The notes below the pieces were generated by a model. That model was not told where the DNA came from. It saw only the letters and a program-made list of their open reading frames with translations, and made no database searches. Source: Spinacia oleracea (Eukaryota; Streptophyta; Magnoliopsida; Caryophyllales; Amaranthaceae). From it: 64,000 nt of DNA. The translations under genes were made by a program, and so were the position numbers. Location: NCBI RefSeq assembly GCF_020520425.1, contig NC_079492.1, positions 1,178,001-1,242,000 of the forward strand, read 5' to 3'. Shown here in pieces: positions 35,004 through 44,789 of the stretch (positions are counted from its first letter, which is position 1; each line of letters opens with the position of its first letter).

Positions 35004-35425
35004 AAGGACCTGCGCGGTTAGTGACGCAGACCCCGCCGGCTAAAGATGGCGAGCCTGTCCGCTAAGGGTGGACACCCCGTCCGATAGAAGTGGACGAATC
35101 TGTTTTTGAAATTTGAAAATAAGGACCTACGCGGTTTTGTGACGTAGACCCCGCCGGCTAAAGATGGCGAACCTGTCCGCTAAGGGTGGACACCCCGTCC
35201 GATAGAAGTGGATGAATCTATTTTGAAATTTGTTTTGTGTTTATTTTTTGAAAATGAGGACCTACGTGGTTTGCGCCGTAGACCCCGCCGGCTGAAGATG
35301 GCGAGCCTGTTTCATTTTGAATTTTGAAAATTTTATTTTTGGAAAACTGAGGATCTGCGCGGCTAGTGACGCAGACCCCGCCCGCTGAGGGTGGGCGAAC
35401 CCTGTCCGCTGAGGGTGGACGTCCC
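35004..35425. repeat. Tandem array of about 93-135-bp units made of short hairpins
   Basis: Four units start at about 35004, 35121, 35256 and 35349 with (A/T)(A/G)AGGACCTGCGCGG-like sequence. Within a unit, short inverted motifs follow each other: GCCGGCTAAAGATGGC, GTCCGCTAAGGGTGGAC and GTCCGATAGAAGTGGAC. Each is a 3-4-bp stem closing a loop. The third and fourth units are shortened and diverged. Confidence 0.85.
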
Positions 35426-36325
35426 TGAATTCGTTTTTCGTTTTGGAACTCGCGTGGTTCGTGACGTGATCTTACCAATTGAGATGGGCAAGTTTCCTAT
35501 TTTTTCATCGTGATTTCTTTTTTTTTGAGTATTTCTTTTGTTCATTCTTGCAAGAGCGAATTCTTTCGAGGGATGCTCGAATTTAGTTGTAACCTGAACG
35601 TGGGTTGACAATGAGTTTAGACGGACCTTTGTCTTGCGACCGTCTGCTTTCGTGGTTTTGAGCTAGTCTTTATGGCTCGATTTTTGCCACCACTTGGTCT
35701 TTGATCAGAGGACCATGTACAAGTGTCAATGACGACCCTTTTCTGAGGTCGAACCTGTTCTTTTGAGATCATCCAAACATGGGACGGCGTATAGCGTAGT
35801 CCGGGAATGTGATTTCGATTGCGCACTCTTTGTTGGAGTATACTTTTCGCGAGCCCTTAAGCACTTGGGCTTTTGTTGGTCATTTTTCGCATACTTCATA
35901 ACGTCTTTTTATCATGTTTGGGGTCGTGCTCGTATGTGCGAGCGACCTTTCATAGTGGTGTGTTATTTTGGCGAAGTCATGGGGTGCGACTTCAGTCTTG
36001 GGGCGACAAGGTTTAATATCATCCGGTTTAGCCTGGCCTGGATTAATCTTTTGACAGACAAACATTTTTATTTGAGAAACCAACGACTTAACAACATTTT
36101 TTGGTGTTTCGAAGAATGACCTTGATATTTCATATTTGTTTTGAAAAGTGTACATATATGTTCCTTGAGACAAGTCTAAGTTTCGACCAAGTTTTACCAT
36201 TGCTATTTGGGAGCTTAAAGGTGCTTTTGGGCTTGATCTTAATTGCAATAGGGCCTCGTGTCTAGCAACACGGTTTTAAGTCTTTTCCTGTTCCGCGTTT
36301 TGTGAAATCTGGGCCTTGGGCTGCA

Positions 36326-36384
36326 TTTTCGGCGCCCAAGACTGGGCGTTAATTATTTCAGCGCCCAGCTTCGGGCGCTAAAAG
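36326..36384. repeat. Paired-hairpin module 2
   Basis: TTTTCGGCGCCCAAGACTGG continuing GCGTTAA, then TTTCAGCGCCCAGCTTCGGG continuing CGCTAAAA. Same layout as module 1, upstream of the antisense ORF. Confidence 0.85.
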
Positions 36385-36463
36385 TCCTTTCCTGGCGAAT
36401 TTTGACTTTCGGATTTCTTAACGCGTTTCCGAATGGGATCAGGGTGTCACTTGATGCGTTTAG

Positions 36464-36471
36464 CTATATAT
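36464..36471 (+). promoter_or_regulatory. Possible TATA box for the antisense ORF
   Basis: The AGCTATATATAGGGGCTAG context lies about 85 bp upstream of the ATG at 36553, on the strand opposite to gag. Spacing and sequence suit a plant core promoter with a short C/T-rich leader. There is no expression evidence. Confidence 0.45.
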
Positions 36472-36552
36472 AGGGGCTAGATACGTCCCTATTTTCCATC
36501 ACTCTCAATTTCCTTTTTCTTTGCCGCGTTTTAGTTACTCCTTGCTTTCGTC

Positions 36553-38360
36553 ATGTCGATTCCCACTTTCTCACTCCAACGGGCTGTTAGGCGTTGGCTA
36601 CGGGCCCTTACTCCTACAGAAAAGGCTTTGTTGAAAGAATACCACTTAGAGGCACTTTTAGGCTTACAACAAATTAACATTGAGTATAATTTTCTGCACG
36701 CAGCCCTAAGCTTTTGGGATTCCGATCATCATGTTTTTGTCTTTCGGGGCAACGAAATATGTCCTTTGCCAGATGAATTTGCTGCGATCCTTGGTTATCC
36801 TACTAATGCTACCCCTGCCACTCCTGGCACTATTGAAGAGAGTAAAACAACCATAGGGGCTTTCCTAGGACTAGATGCTAACATGCTTGCTGAAATTGTC
36901 GTAGGTGATGAGGTTAATTTGGCAAAACTTGTAAAACACCACTTTAGGCCTAGTAAGAATATGACCGAACAGAAATTGAATATTCGAGCCCTTGTATTTT
37001 GCTTGTTGAATCATTATTTGCTGTCGAATAACAATGGTGAGTTCGGTGACATAAGGTTGATCCCCTTGATTAGCCAGATGGAAAGCTGCTATTCTATTAT
37101 GCCGTTGGTTGTTGCCGAGACTTTGCTGAGTGCGGATGAGCTGAAGAAGGACGCCAAATCTGAATATTTTAAGGGAAGCCCCCTATTACTGCAGGTAATC
37201 GATTTTTTTTCTTTGCGCACGTATACGTTTTTTTTTTGCATATATATTTTTTATTCGTCCTGCCTTGGGGCTGAGTTTCAGCGCCTAGGGCTGGGCGCTA
37301 GAATTATCGGCGCCTGGTCCTGGGCGTTGAAACTGCGCCCCAGGAACCGTTTTATTTTTTTATTTTTTATCGTACCCGTTTTTTGAAGATTTGGCTCGTG
37401 GAACGGCTTAGGCTCTTGGAAACTCCTGCCGATCCTAAACATTATCGCCCTATAGCCTTGGGTAACCGAAAATATTTGCACCGAGGCCAGGACGAGGCCG
37501 AGTGGGCCTCCTTTTTTACTCATGGTATCTGTTCTATTAAGTGGGTGGTACCGTGGTGGGGTTTGACTACTATGACGGGGGGTTCTGATGTATCGGTTTA
37601 TGTTTCCTTGTTGGGGCTATCTCGGCCCACTTATATTTTCCCTTACCGAGTCATGCGTCAATACGGTTTAAGGCAGACTATCCCCTTTTCTGATACGGTA
37701 CCACCTAAAGTAGCGGCCTTTTCACAAGCACGGGTTCAAGCGTGGGCTAAGTATTATGATGGTCTCCCGCATTGGGCCGTAGCTACAAATGTCTTTGTGG
37801 GTCTTTCTGAAAACTACAAGTTGTGGATGAGCTCCGATGATAAGGCTGTGAGGACCGAGGCTCGAAATGGGGAGCCGGCTGAGCTTTTGATACCTCGCAT
37901 TTGGGTCAGATATGAGGGCCGTGATTCTGCCAATCCTCGCACCCATGGTATTAAGACTGTGAAAGCTCGTCCTGATCGAAAACGGAAGGAAGTTCCTCCC
38001 TGTTCCAGTTCTAGGCCTAAAAAGGTGCCTAACATGAAGGGGCCTGCTGTTGTTAAAAGAAGTGCAGGCTCTCGCGGAGATCGTCGCCGGAACAATGTAT
38101 GGGTTAGGAAGGCTCAGCCGCCTGTAGAAACAGTGGCTAGTCTAGTTGATGATAATAATTCTTCTCCCACCATTGTCTGTGCCCTTGAGGCTGAGCGGGC
38201 TATAACCGAGAATGTTTCTGAAGCCTTGGCATCTTTGGAAGTTAGTGTCCAGGAGCCGGTTCTTATGGTAATTGATATAGGGGCGGCGCAGAAGACTGTG
38301 GGGGTGGATCCTGCGAAATTGCCCTCTACAAGACTTTATTTGATGATCTGGAAGAACTAG
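36553..38360 (+). CDS. Antisense extra ORF of the gypsy element (DUF7745/plant mobile domain-like)
   Basis: Two exons, 36553-37194 and 37389-38360, join in frame (LLLQ/IWLVERL) across a 194-bp GT/AG intron. They give 537 codons. The N-terminal part, with a segment like FLHAALSFWDSDHHVFVFRG and then CPLPDEFAAILGYP, fits the plant-mobile-domain/DUF7745 type of transposon-derived proteins. The second exon continues the domain (PADPKHYRPIALG, then VVPWWGL and RPTYIFPYRVMRQYG) and ends in a basic, low-complexity tail (RPDRKRKEVPPCSS). It lies on the strand opposite gag, between the protease ORF and the 3' LTR; extra ORFs at this place are known in Tat-clade gypsy elements. Function is unknown. The intron contains a paired-hairpin module at 37276-37332. 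No disabling stop was found in the spliced frame. Confidence 0.65.
37276..37332. repeat. Paired-hairpin module 3 (inside the antisense ORF intron)
   Basis: TTTCAGCGCCTAGGGCTGGG continuing CGCTAGAA, then ATCGGCGCCTGGTCCTGGGC continuing GTTGAAA. It lies wholly within the 194-bp intron. Confidence 0.85.
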
Positions 38361-39700
38361 AGCAGTGTAGTTCTTGCTAGGGTGTAGGTGCCCTTTATTT
38401 ATTTCAGTTGTGTTTGTTTTTTCATTTCTTAGCACTTTGTTTTCCTTCTTATTATTTTTCAATAAAGGCGTATTTTATTTTTCATTTTCATTTTTTGTTT
38501 CTCCTCTTTTTTATATTTTCATATGTCTAACACTTTTTGCACAATTTATATATGTTTTTTTTTATTGGACCGAATCCTTGGTAAAGATTGCCTACGTATC
38601 TTGTCAGAATCAGGTCGCGCGTAGTTCTAGCTAGAATAAATTCTATGATGCCGGATTTTAATAGATATGCCCTGAGGTGGAAGCATATTACTTAACCGGT
38701 CAAATAAGTGAAGTATTATCATTATTTTCGTCTGCCGTTTTTTTGCTGTGAGTCGCATAAAAAATGAAATTCGACTACTAATTTTTGGTGAGCCTATTTG
38801 GATACGTGTTGTACCCCCCAAGTGTTCGTTATTTTTCCGTTATGTGCGGATAAAATGACGAGCACTTCTAAAAAAATTTAGGCAGGCAGAGAGTTTCAAC
38901 GCCCAGGCTGGGGCGTCAAAGATTTCGGCGCCCAGCCCTGGGCGCTGAAAATGATTTCTGGCGGTCGTTTTTGACGCTTTGCTTCACGTGTTCTTGCATT
39001 TATTTCCTTTTCTTCGTTTTAGTGCTTTACTTTTTACTTGTATAAAAATTGATTTTAAGGCTATTTCGGAGGCTTTTTGACTGTTAGCGTGAGACGCATT
39101 TTTGTCCGGATTAATTTTTTCTATTCGTGACTCGAAACGATTTTGAAAATGGGGTTAGGGTGCGGGAGTTATGAAGATCTTTGTGTAGGCTTTTGAGGTG
39201 GGTTGAGGTGCGTGTCGTTTTTGAAGGGTATGGTGGGGTTACATTTTATTAATTCCCTTTTTAAGCAACATTTGCATTTGTTTTAGATTTTGATTTCCTT
39301 CGATTTCTTTGGGTTGCATGGATTGACTTTTATGATGACACTGGTTGACCTTTATGTTTTGGGGATATGAAGGGGATGGTGCGGTTTATTTTGTGGGTTT
39401 CGGGAATTGGTTCCCATGGCACTATTTCAAGACCGAGTGGGCCTTGTTTGTTGGGCCTAGAGTGGGCCGCCTCTTTATTTTTGTATTTTGCAAGTACATT
39501 TGGTGCTTACTTAGTGTTAGAATAAAATTTTTAGGAGAAATATTACGCCTTTATTAATTTGGAAAGTAAGGAAAACACACTGAGATCAAATTGACCTATA
39601 TTCTAAGGGGTCTTAGGACCATCTAAAGTCTTTTTTTTTATTTTTTTTTTACCAATCTAAAGAACTACTAGGCGCTTCTTACTACGGTGCTCTATGTGGC
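38361..39700. other. Gypsy region where reverse transcriptase would be expected, but none is seen
   Basis: Between the antisense ORF and the protease ORF there are 1.3 kb of T-rich sequence with no RT, RNase H or integrase motif in any frame I could check. A paired-hairpin module lies at 38894-38952. Confidence 0.55.
38894..38952. repeat. Paired-hairpin module 4
   Basis: TTTCAACGCCCAGGCTGGGG continuing CGTCAAA, then TTTCGGCGCCCAGCCCTGGG continuing CGCTGAAAAT. It lies between the antisense ORF and the protease ORF. Confidence 0.85.
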
Positions 39701-40744
39701 TTAAGCCTTGGGTCTAGTCTCGTAAAACTTTGGTCCTTCACCGGTACTCATCTTGAATTCTATTCCTTTTGCATTGACCCACTGATATGTCTTCACCCAT
39801 CCGTTCTCGATCTCTTCTAGTGTTGATGCAGGAGAAATTAACCGGGTTGGATCGAAACCTTCATCTTGTAAAGCTAGGTTAGTCATCACAGTCTCGTCCT
39901 CCATAGGCCTCGATTCGTTAAACAATGTCCATAGAGCCTGGTCGTCCAATATTTCAGCTGTTTTAGTCTTGGTGAGGTGGGGTGCCTCATCCAAGGTGTG
40001 GCAGTCATGGAAGATACCAAATCCTGGTTTTAGCAAGCCATCCTGAACGAAGGGTTCAGGGAAATCACAGCATGGGTGTCCTTCTCCTTCCCGAACGAAC
40101 ATTCCGTTAAGGGTTCTTTGATACAGGGGAAGGAGGGTGGTTTGTTTGGCCTTGTTAAGGCGTAGCCTAGACAGGCGGTCAGCAATATCTTCCTCCGTTG
40201 GTTCATAGCCTAAGCCAAAGGGAGTAGATTTGTTGGGTAAAGGATGGAATGTGCATTCCTTCTTCCTTATGCCCAATGGGGTTCCAGGGAAATAACCTTG
40301 AGCTAACATCATTCTAGGGATGTCTCGGGATGCGTGCAGGTCTAGGAATGCTGGATCATAGTTTTCGATGAACTGGATTGCTTCTTCCATTTGAAACCCG
40401 TAAAGGTCGTCTGCAGTTTCGGCCGTTCCAACCATAGTACAACTGACGTCGAGAGGAGGGGCGCGGATTTCTAGTATTACCCCGTTATGGTTAAGTTTAA
40501 CCATTTGGTGCAAGGTAGAAGCCACACCTCCTAAGTCATGGAGCCAAGGTCGCCCCAAGAGGAGGTTGAAAGTAGGCTTGATGTCGATTATTTGAAACTC
40601 CGTGGTGCGTGCCACAGGCCCGGTTTGTATGGTAAGATTGATTTTTCCCAACACAGGCCTTCGGGAGTTATCATAAGCTCGTACCCCTTGCGTGGAGGTT
40701 TGGAAGTCATCGTTTCCTAGCCCCAAGCAATGGGCGGTTCGCAA
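39701..40744 (-). pseudogene. Gypsy protease-region ORF (3' part of gag-pro)
   Basis: 347 codons on the minus strand. The retropepsin active-site motif, DNGSAVNV, is encoded just upstream of the listed ATG in the same frame (near 40760-40790). The flap and C-terminal region follow with a typical ILLGRPWL-like motif (NLLLGRPWLHDLGG). The frame ends before any RT domain. Upstream continuity with gag is broken by a one-base shift near 40817, so the methionine start at 40744 is only formal. The domain would cleave the gag polyprotein. Confidence 0.8.
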
Positions 40745-40769
40745 TGGGCAAACATTAACCGCCGAACCG

Positions 40770-42674
40770 TTATCTACGAGCGCTAGGGGGATGTTTTGTC
40801 CTTTGCATCCAACTACTTAGATAGAGGGCTTTATTGTGAGCACCCCCCTCTTTGGGCAAGTCTTTGTCAGTGAAAACTATTGCCTTTTCTCCGGCATCTC
40901 TCGTGACATGGCTAACCAACGAGTCAGGTGTGATATCTGTAGGTACTGAGATGAGGTCGAGTGAGCGAATAAGCTTTTCGCGATGTTCCTTTGAAGTACA
41001 CATGAGATCCCAGATGGTAATTTCGGCTTTGGTTCTTTTTAGTTGTTTCAAGAGAGGATTTTCAATGACTTCCGCGACGGTGGTGTGCCGTCCATTCTCA
41101 GGAGTTTGCCTAACTGGGATATCGTCCATAGGAGGTGGGCGAATATCCGATTGGTATATTCTTCCGGATTGGGTGAGGTTGTCGACCTCGGGCTCCTGAG
41201 GGGTGGTGTCAATAAGAGCATACCCGGGCCAAGTTTCAGTAAAGAGGTCCTGGCCCGACACATGAGATAGGTAAATATCTTCAGCCTCATCATCCCACAC
41301 ACCGCACACTTCTCTCTCGATTCGATCCACATGGACCACAGCGAGTGGTGCACCTTGTGGTGTAATGTACACCGTAGGGTCAAAGTTCTCATTTTCTGGT
41401 TGGTCGAGAGAGATGTGACAAGAGACGAGTGGGCTCTTGTTGTTGTTGGGTTTGCCAACGTTAGGGAGAGGTATCACTTCATCCTCTATCATGTCCTGGA
41501 TTGTATTTTTTAGGTTCCAGCAGTTTTCAGTGTCATGTCCATTTCCTTGATGGAATTTGCAATAAGTACCTTCGACCCAATATTTTCTCTTGACAGGAGG
41601 GTCACGGGTGGGGCCTATAGGTCTCAACTTTCCTTGATTGGTTAGTCTTTCGAAGGCTTGTACCAAAGTCGACCCGAGTGGGGCAAACTTTCGGTCTCGG
41701 ACCCATCTTCCAGGGCTTCTTTGGGCGGGAGTCTCCTCTACGGCATGGACTTCTTGGGCTTGGGATGTGTTGCCCCTTTTGTAGGTGTTGCTTTTGTATG
41801 CGGGTTTACTTTGTATTGTTTTTGCGAGATCTTCCTCGATCTTTATTCCCACATCATAAACTCTTTTGAAAGTGTCAAGTCCCAGGTACCTAAGGTGTTG
41901 TCTGTAAGCCGGGTCCAGGTTGTCAATGAATTTTTGGACCAATTCTGTTTCGGGAGGCCTATTGATTAGTTGGGCCGCCTGATCCCTCCATCTAGCAAAG
42001 TAGGTTGTGAAACCCTCATTTTTCTTTTGGAAGAGAACTTCCAGCTCGCGCATGGTGACTTGAAAATCCATGTTCGACGAGTATTGCTTGATGAAGACAT
42101 TGACAAAGTCTTCCCAAGTGGGGAAGAGCTTAGGGTCCTGGTGATAGTACCATTTGAGCGGCACAGGTTCCAAGGACAAAGGAAAGGTAGTTAAATACAT
42201 GGACTTGTCCACGCCTTTCAAGTTCATGGCATTCACAAAGCTCAATAGATGATCACGGGGATTGTCCGTGGCTTTAAACTTTGGTAAGTCAGATGAAATA
42301 AACTTTTCTGGTAGTTTGCCAGGAAAAGGTTCAGGATCGAGGGAGAAGTACTTTCTCCCCATGGTTTGCTGTAGGACCATTTTTTCAATCCTCTTCTCGT
42401 TATCGAGGTGATTTTTGGCTTGTGCAGCCGCTAAGGCTTCGTTTTCCATTTTCAGTTGGCCCATGAGTTGGGTCATTTGAGCCATCTGGTCTCGCAATTC
42501 TTCGATGGACATGTTTGAGGGTGCAAATCGAGGTTGGGGAAGCGGAGATCCTTGAAACGAGGGATGACGGACGGAGCTTGGAGTCACTAAACCTGGTGTT
42601 GGCGATGTATCTTCAAGACGCACTAACCGTTGATTTCCTGATCGGCACCAAGTGGCAGGACCAGTCCTATGCAT
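40770..42674 (-). CDS. gag: Gypsy gag protein
   Basis: 634 codons on the minus strand. An N-terminal coiled-coil-like stretch (about residues 55-95, LRDQMAQMTQLMGQLKMENE) precedes a retrotransposon gag domain containing WEDFVNVFIKQYSSNMDF and a conserved ELEVLFQKKNEGFTTYFARW. A CCHC-like knuckle (CKFHQGNGHDTENC) follows. Gag forms the virus-like particle. The C-terminal amino acids after NKALYL are out of frame relative to the protease, indicating a frameshift. A second, partial copy of this gag lies at 62395-62952. Confidence 0.88.
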   Translation of the reverse strand: MHRTGPATWCRSGNQRLVRLEDTSPTPGLVTPSSVRHPSFQGSPLPQPRFAPSNMSIEELRDQMAQMTQLMGQLKMENEALAAAQAKNHLDNEKRIEKMVLQQTMGRKYFSLDPEPFPGKLPEKFISSDLPKFKATDNPRDHLLSFVNAMNLKGVDKSMYLTTFPLSLEPVPLKWYYHQDPKLFPTWEDFVNVFIKQYSSNMDFQVTMRELEVLFQKKNEGFTTYFARWRDQAAQLINRPPETELVQKFIDNLDPAYRQHLRYLGLDTFKRVYDVGIKIEEDLAKTIQSKPAYKSNTYKRGNTSQAQEVHAVEETPAQRSPGRWVRDRKFAPLGSTLVQAFERLTNQGKLRPIGPTRDPPVKRKYWVEGTYCKFHQGNGHDTENCWNLKNTIQDMIEDEVIPLPNVGKPNNNKSPLVSCHISLDQPENENFDPTVYITPQGAPLAVVHVDRIEREVCGVWDDEAEDIYLSHVSGQDLFTETWPGYALIDTTPQEPEVDNLTQSGRIYQSDIRPPPMDDIPVRQTPENGRHTTVAEVIENPLLKQLKRTKAEITIWDLMCTSKEHREKLIRSLDLISVPTDITPDSLVSHVTRDAGEKAIVFTDKDLPKEGGAHNKALYLSSWMQRTKHPPSARR

Positions 42675-43409
42675 AAGATAAGCTAAAGTTTAGGCCCCAA
42701 AGTTTCGAGTATTACTTATTCTAGACTTCGACTCTCTCTATTGGTTTTTCACTCTTTCTTTTGTTGGTACACTTTTAGTTCTTTCTTTTGGTCATTCTTT
42801 GGATTTTCGAAACACTTGCCCGTGTGACATTCATAATTATTAGCATGTTCGGCTTTGGTGCCGAGAATTGTCGTCGTAGGAGGCCTAACAACGACGCAAA
42901 GAGTTATTCTTTTTATGAGTCGCTTTTAGAATCGAGTGCTTTTCTTACGCCCTCGCGGCAATTTTTTTTACGAACGGTTTTTTTGCTACGTGTTTTCTTT
43001 TTCGCGGGCACAGAGGCTGCTGCGCCTGACCAGAAGGCCAAGCAGCAACTTCAGCGCCCATCGTAGGGCGTGAGAAATTCTGGCGCCCAGCCAGGGGCGT
43101 TGAAAATGCGTCCCTGGCTGGTTCTCGTTTTCTGTTTGCGTCTACTTTTGTTTATGCGACTTCGATTTTGCGTTCTTGCCCAATAACGTCCTTTACGCGT
43201 TGTGCAGCGTTTGTGGGATTCGTTACAGGCCATCCCTAGCGTCGCTTATTTTTGTGGCGATCGTTCGGGTTTGCGGAACACGTATTTCGGTATAACTCTT
43301 TGGCAAATTGGTTTATGAATGTTTGGGCGATTTTTAAGGTCGTTGGTTTTTCTAGGATAGTTTGTCGCACACAATCATATATTTCGCTACACATAACTAA
43401 CATTACATC
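42675..43409 (-). other. Gypsy 5' leader, cut by the copia insertion
   Basis: Non-coding sequence upstream of gag on the minus strand, with a paired-hairpin module at 43050-43107. It stops at the copia LTR at 43410. The gypsy 5' LTR is not in the window and may lie beyond the right end. Confidence 0.55.
43050..43107. repeat. Paired-hairpin module 5 (gypsy 5' leader)
   Basis: TTCAGCGCCCATCGTAGGGC continuing GTGAGAAA, then TTCTGGCGCCCAGCCAGGGG continuing CGTTGAAAAT. The first stem has decayed most. Confidence 0.8.
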
Positions 43410-44789
43410 TGATAGGTTATGATACATATGACAAAACATAAATCATGCGGAAAAACCTTAATGCCAGGAAACATATTATTTACACATAATCATTTAGCAT
43501 AATTTAGGAGCATACACTTTGTAGCGTGCCCTCCCTAGCTGCGCCCGAACCGAACAAGAACAAGCCTTTAGGACTCCAAATGTCGTCCCTCCGTAGATAG
43601 TCCACAGTACGTCCGGATCCGCCTCAAGTTAGACCAACTAGAATCGCCCTTAAGGTTACTAGGAAATTCGGTTAAGTGTTTGCAAGTGTTTGGCTTATTT
43701 TTCTTTCAAAACTTACCCTTAGAATACTTCAATCCCATGTCCATAAATTATGACCCTAGGCCCTTATTTATAGAGGTTTGGAAAGGGAATTGGAATCCTA
43801 GTAGGATACGATTTAATTAAACTTAGAATCCTACAAGGACTCTAATTAATTAAATAATCCTTTTAGGAATAGGAATTTAATCATACACCAAATCCTAATA
43901 GATTTAGGAATTGTGCATGGACACAAACACACACACGCACGAAGCCACGAGGGCGCCCACGCGTGCGTGCGCTTGGCCCACGCTACGCAGCCCACGCTAC
44001 GCAGCCACGCCTTGGCGCGCTGGGCCTGCCTTGCGGTGGGCCTGGCGCTGCCATGGGCTGTGCGTGTTGGCGTGCGTCTTGCTTGCTGGGCGATGGCCTG
44101 GCTTCGTGCTGGGCCTTCGTCCGGCAGGCCTCGTCCGATGCTAATTCGTACGATACGCTTCCGATTAAATTCCCGGTTCCGGAATTCATTTCCGATACGA
44201 ACAATATTTAATATTTCCGATTCCGGAATTAATTTCCGTTTCGAACAAATATTTAATATTTCCGTTTCCGGAATTATTTTCCGATTCCGATAATATTTCC
44301 GATTCTGACAATATTTCCGTTTCCGGCAATATTTCCGATTCCGGCAATATTTTCATTTCCGATAATATTTTTCGATACGTACCATGTTTCCGTTTCCGGC
44401 AACATCTACGACTTGGATAATATTTATATTTCCGATGCGATCCATATTTCCGTTTCCGGCAATATCATCGTTTCCGGAGTATTCACTTGCTTGTGACGAT
44501 CTCAGCTCCCACTGAAACCAAGATCCGTCGATTCCGAATATCCATAGATAGAGTATTTAATGCCATTAAATACTTGATCCGTTTACGTACTATTTGTGTG
44601 ACCCTACGGGTTCAGTCAAGAGTAAGCTGTGGATTAATATCATTAATTCCACTTGAACTGAAGCGGCCTCTAGCTAGGCATTCAGCTCACCTGATCTCAC
44701 TGAATTATTAACTTGTTAATTAATACTGAACCGCATTTATTAGACTTATCATTGAATGCATATTTGGACCAAGGGCATTATTTCCTTCA
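43410..44789 (-). mobile_element. 3' LTR of the older minus-strand copia element
   Basis: A 1380-bp LTR that starts TGATAGGTTATGAT (a variant of TGTTAGG) and ends TTATTTCCTTCA. Directly to its right the reverse complement of a polypurine tract (GTCTCCCACTTGTCC) shows that the internal region extends rightwards and that this is the 3' LTR. The five bases on its left are ACATC; the matching duplication should lie beyond the window. Confidence 0.88.

Larger units (their letters stand above)
35426..36552. other. Gypsy non-coding region upstream of the antisense ORF
   Basis: No credible gene is seen. ORFs at 35763-36119 (+) and 35880-36248 (-) overlap each other and lack recognisable motifs. One paired-hairpin module lies at 36326-36384. 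A TATA-like CTATATATAGGGGC at about 36462-36476, followed by a CT-rich leader, could be the promoter of the + strand ORF at 36553. Confidence 0.45.

Noticed and set aside
35763-36248. ORFs of 118 and 122 codons on opposite strands
   Set aside because: They overlap each other in gypsy non-coding sequence and show no recognisable domain.
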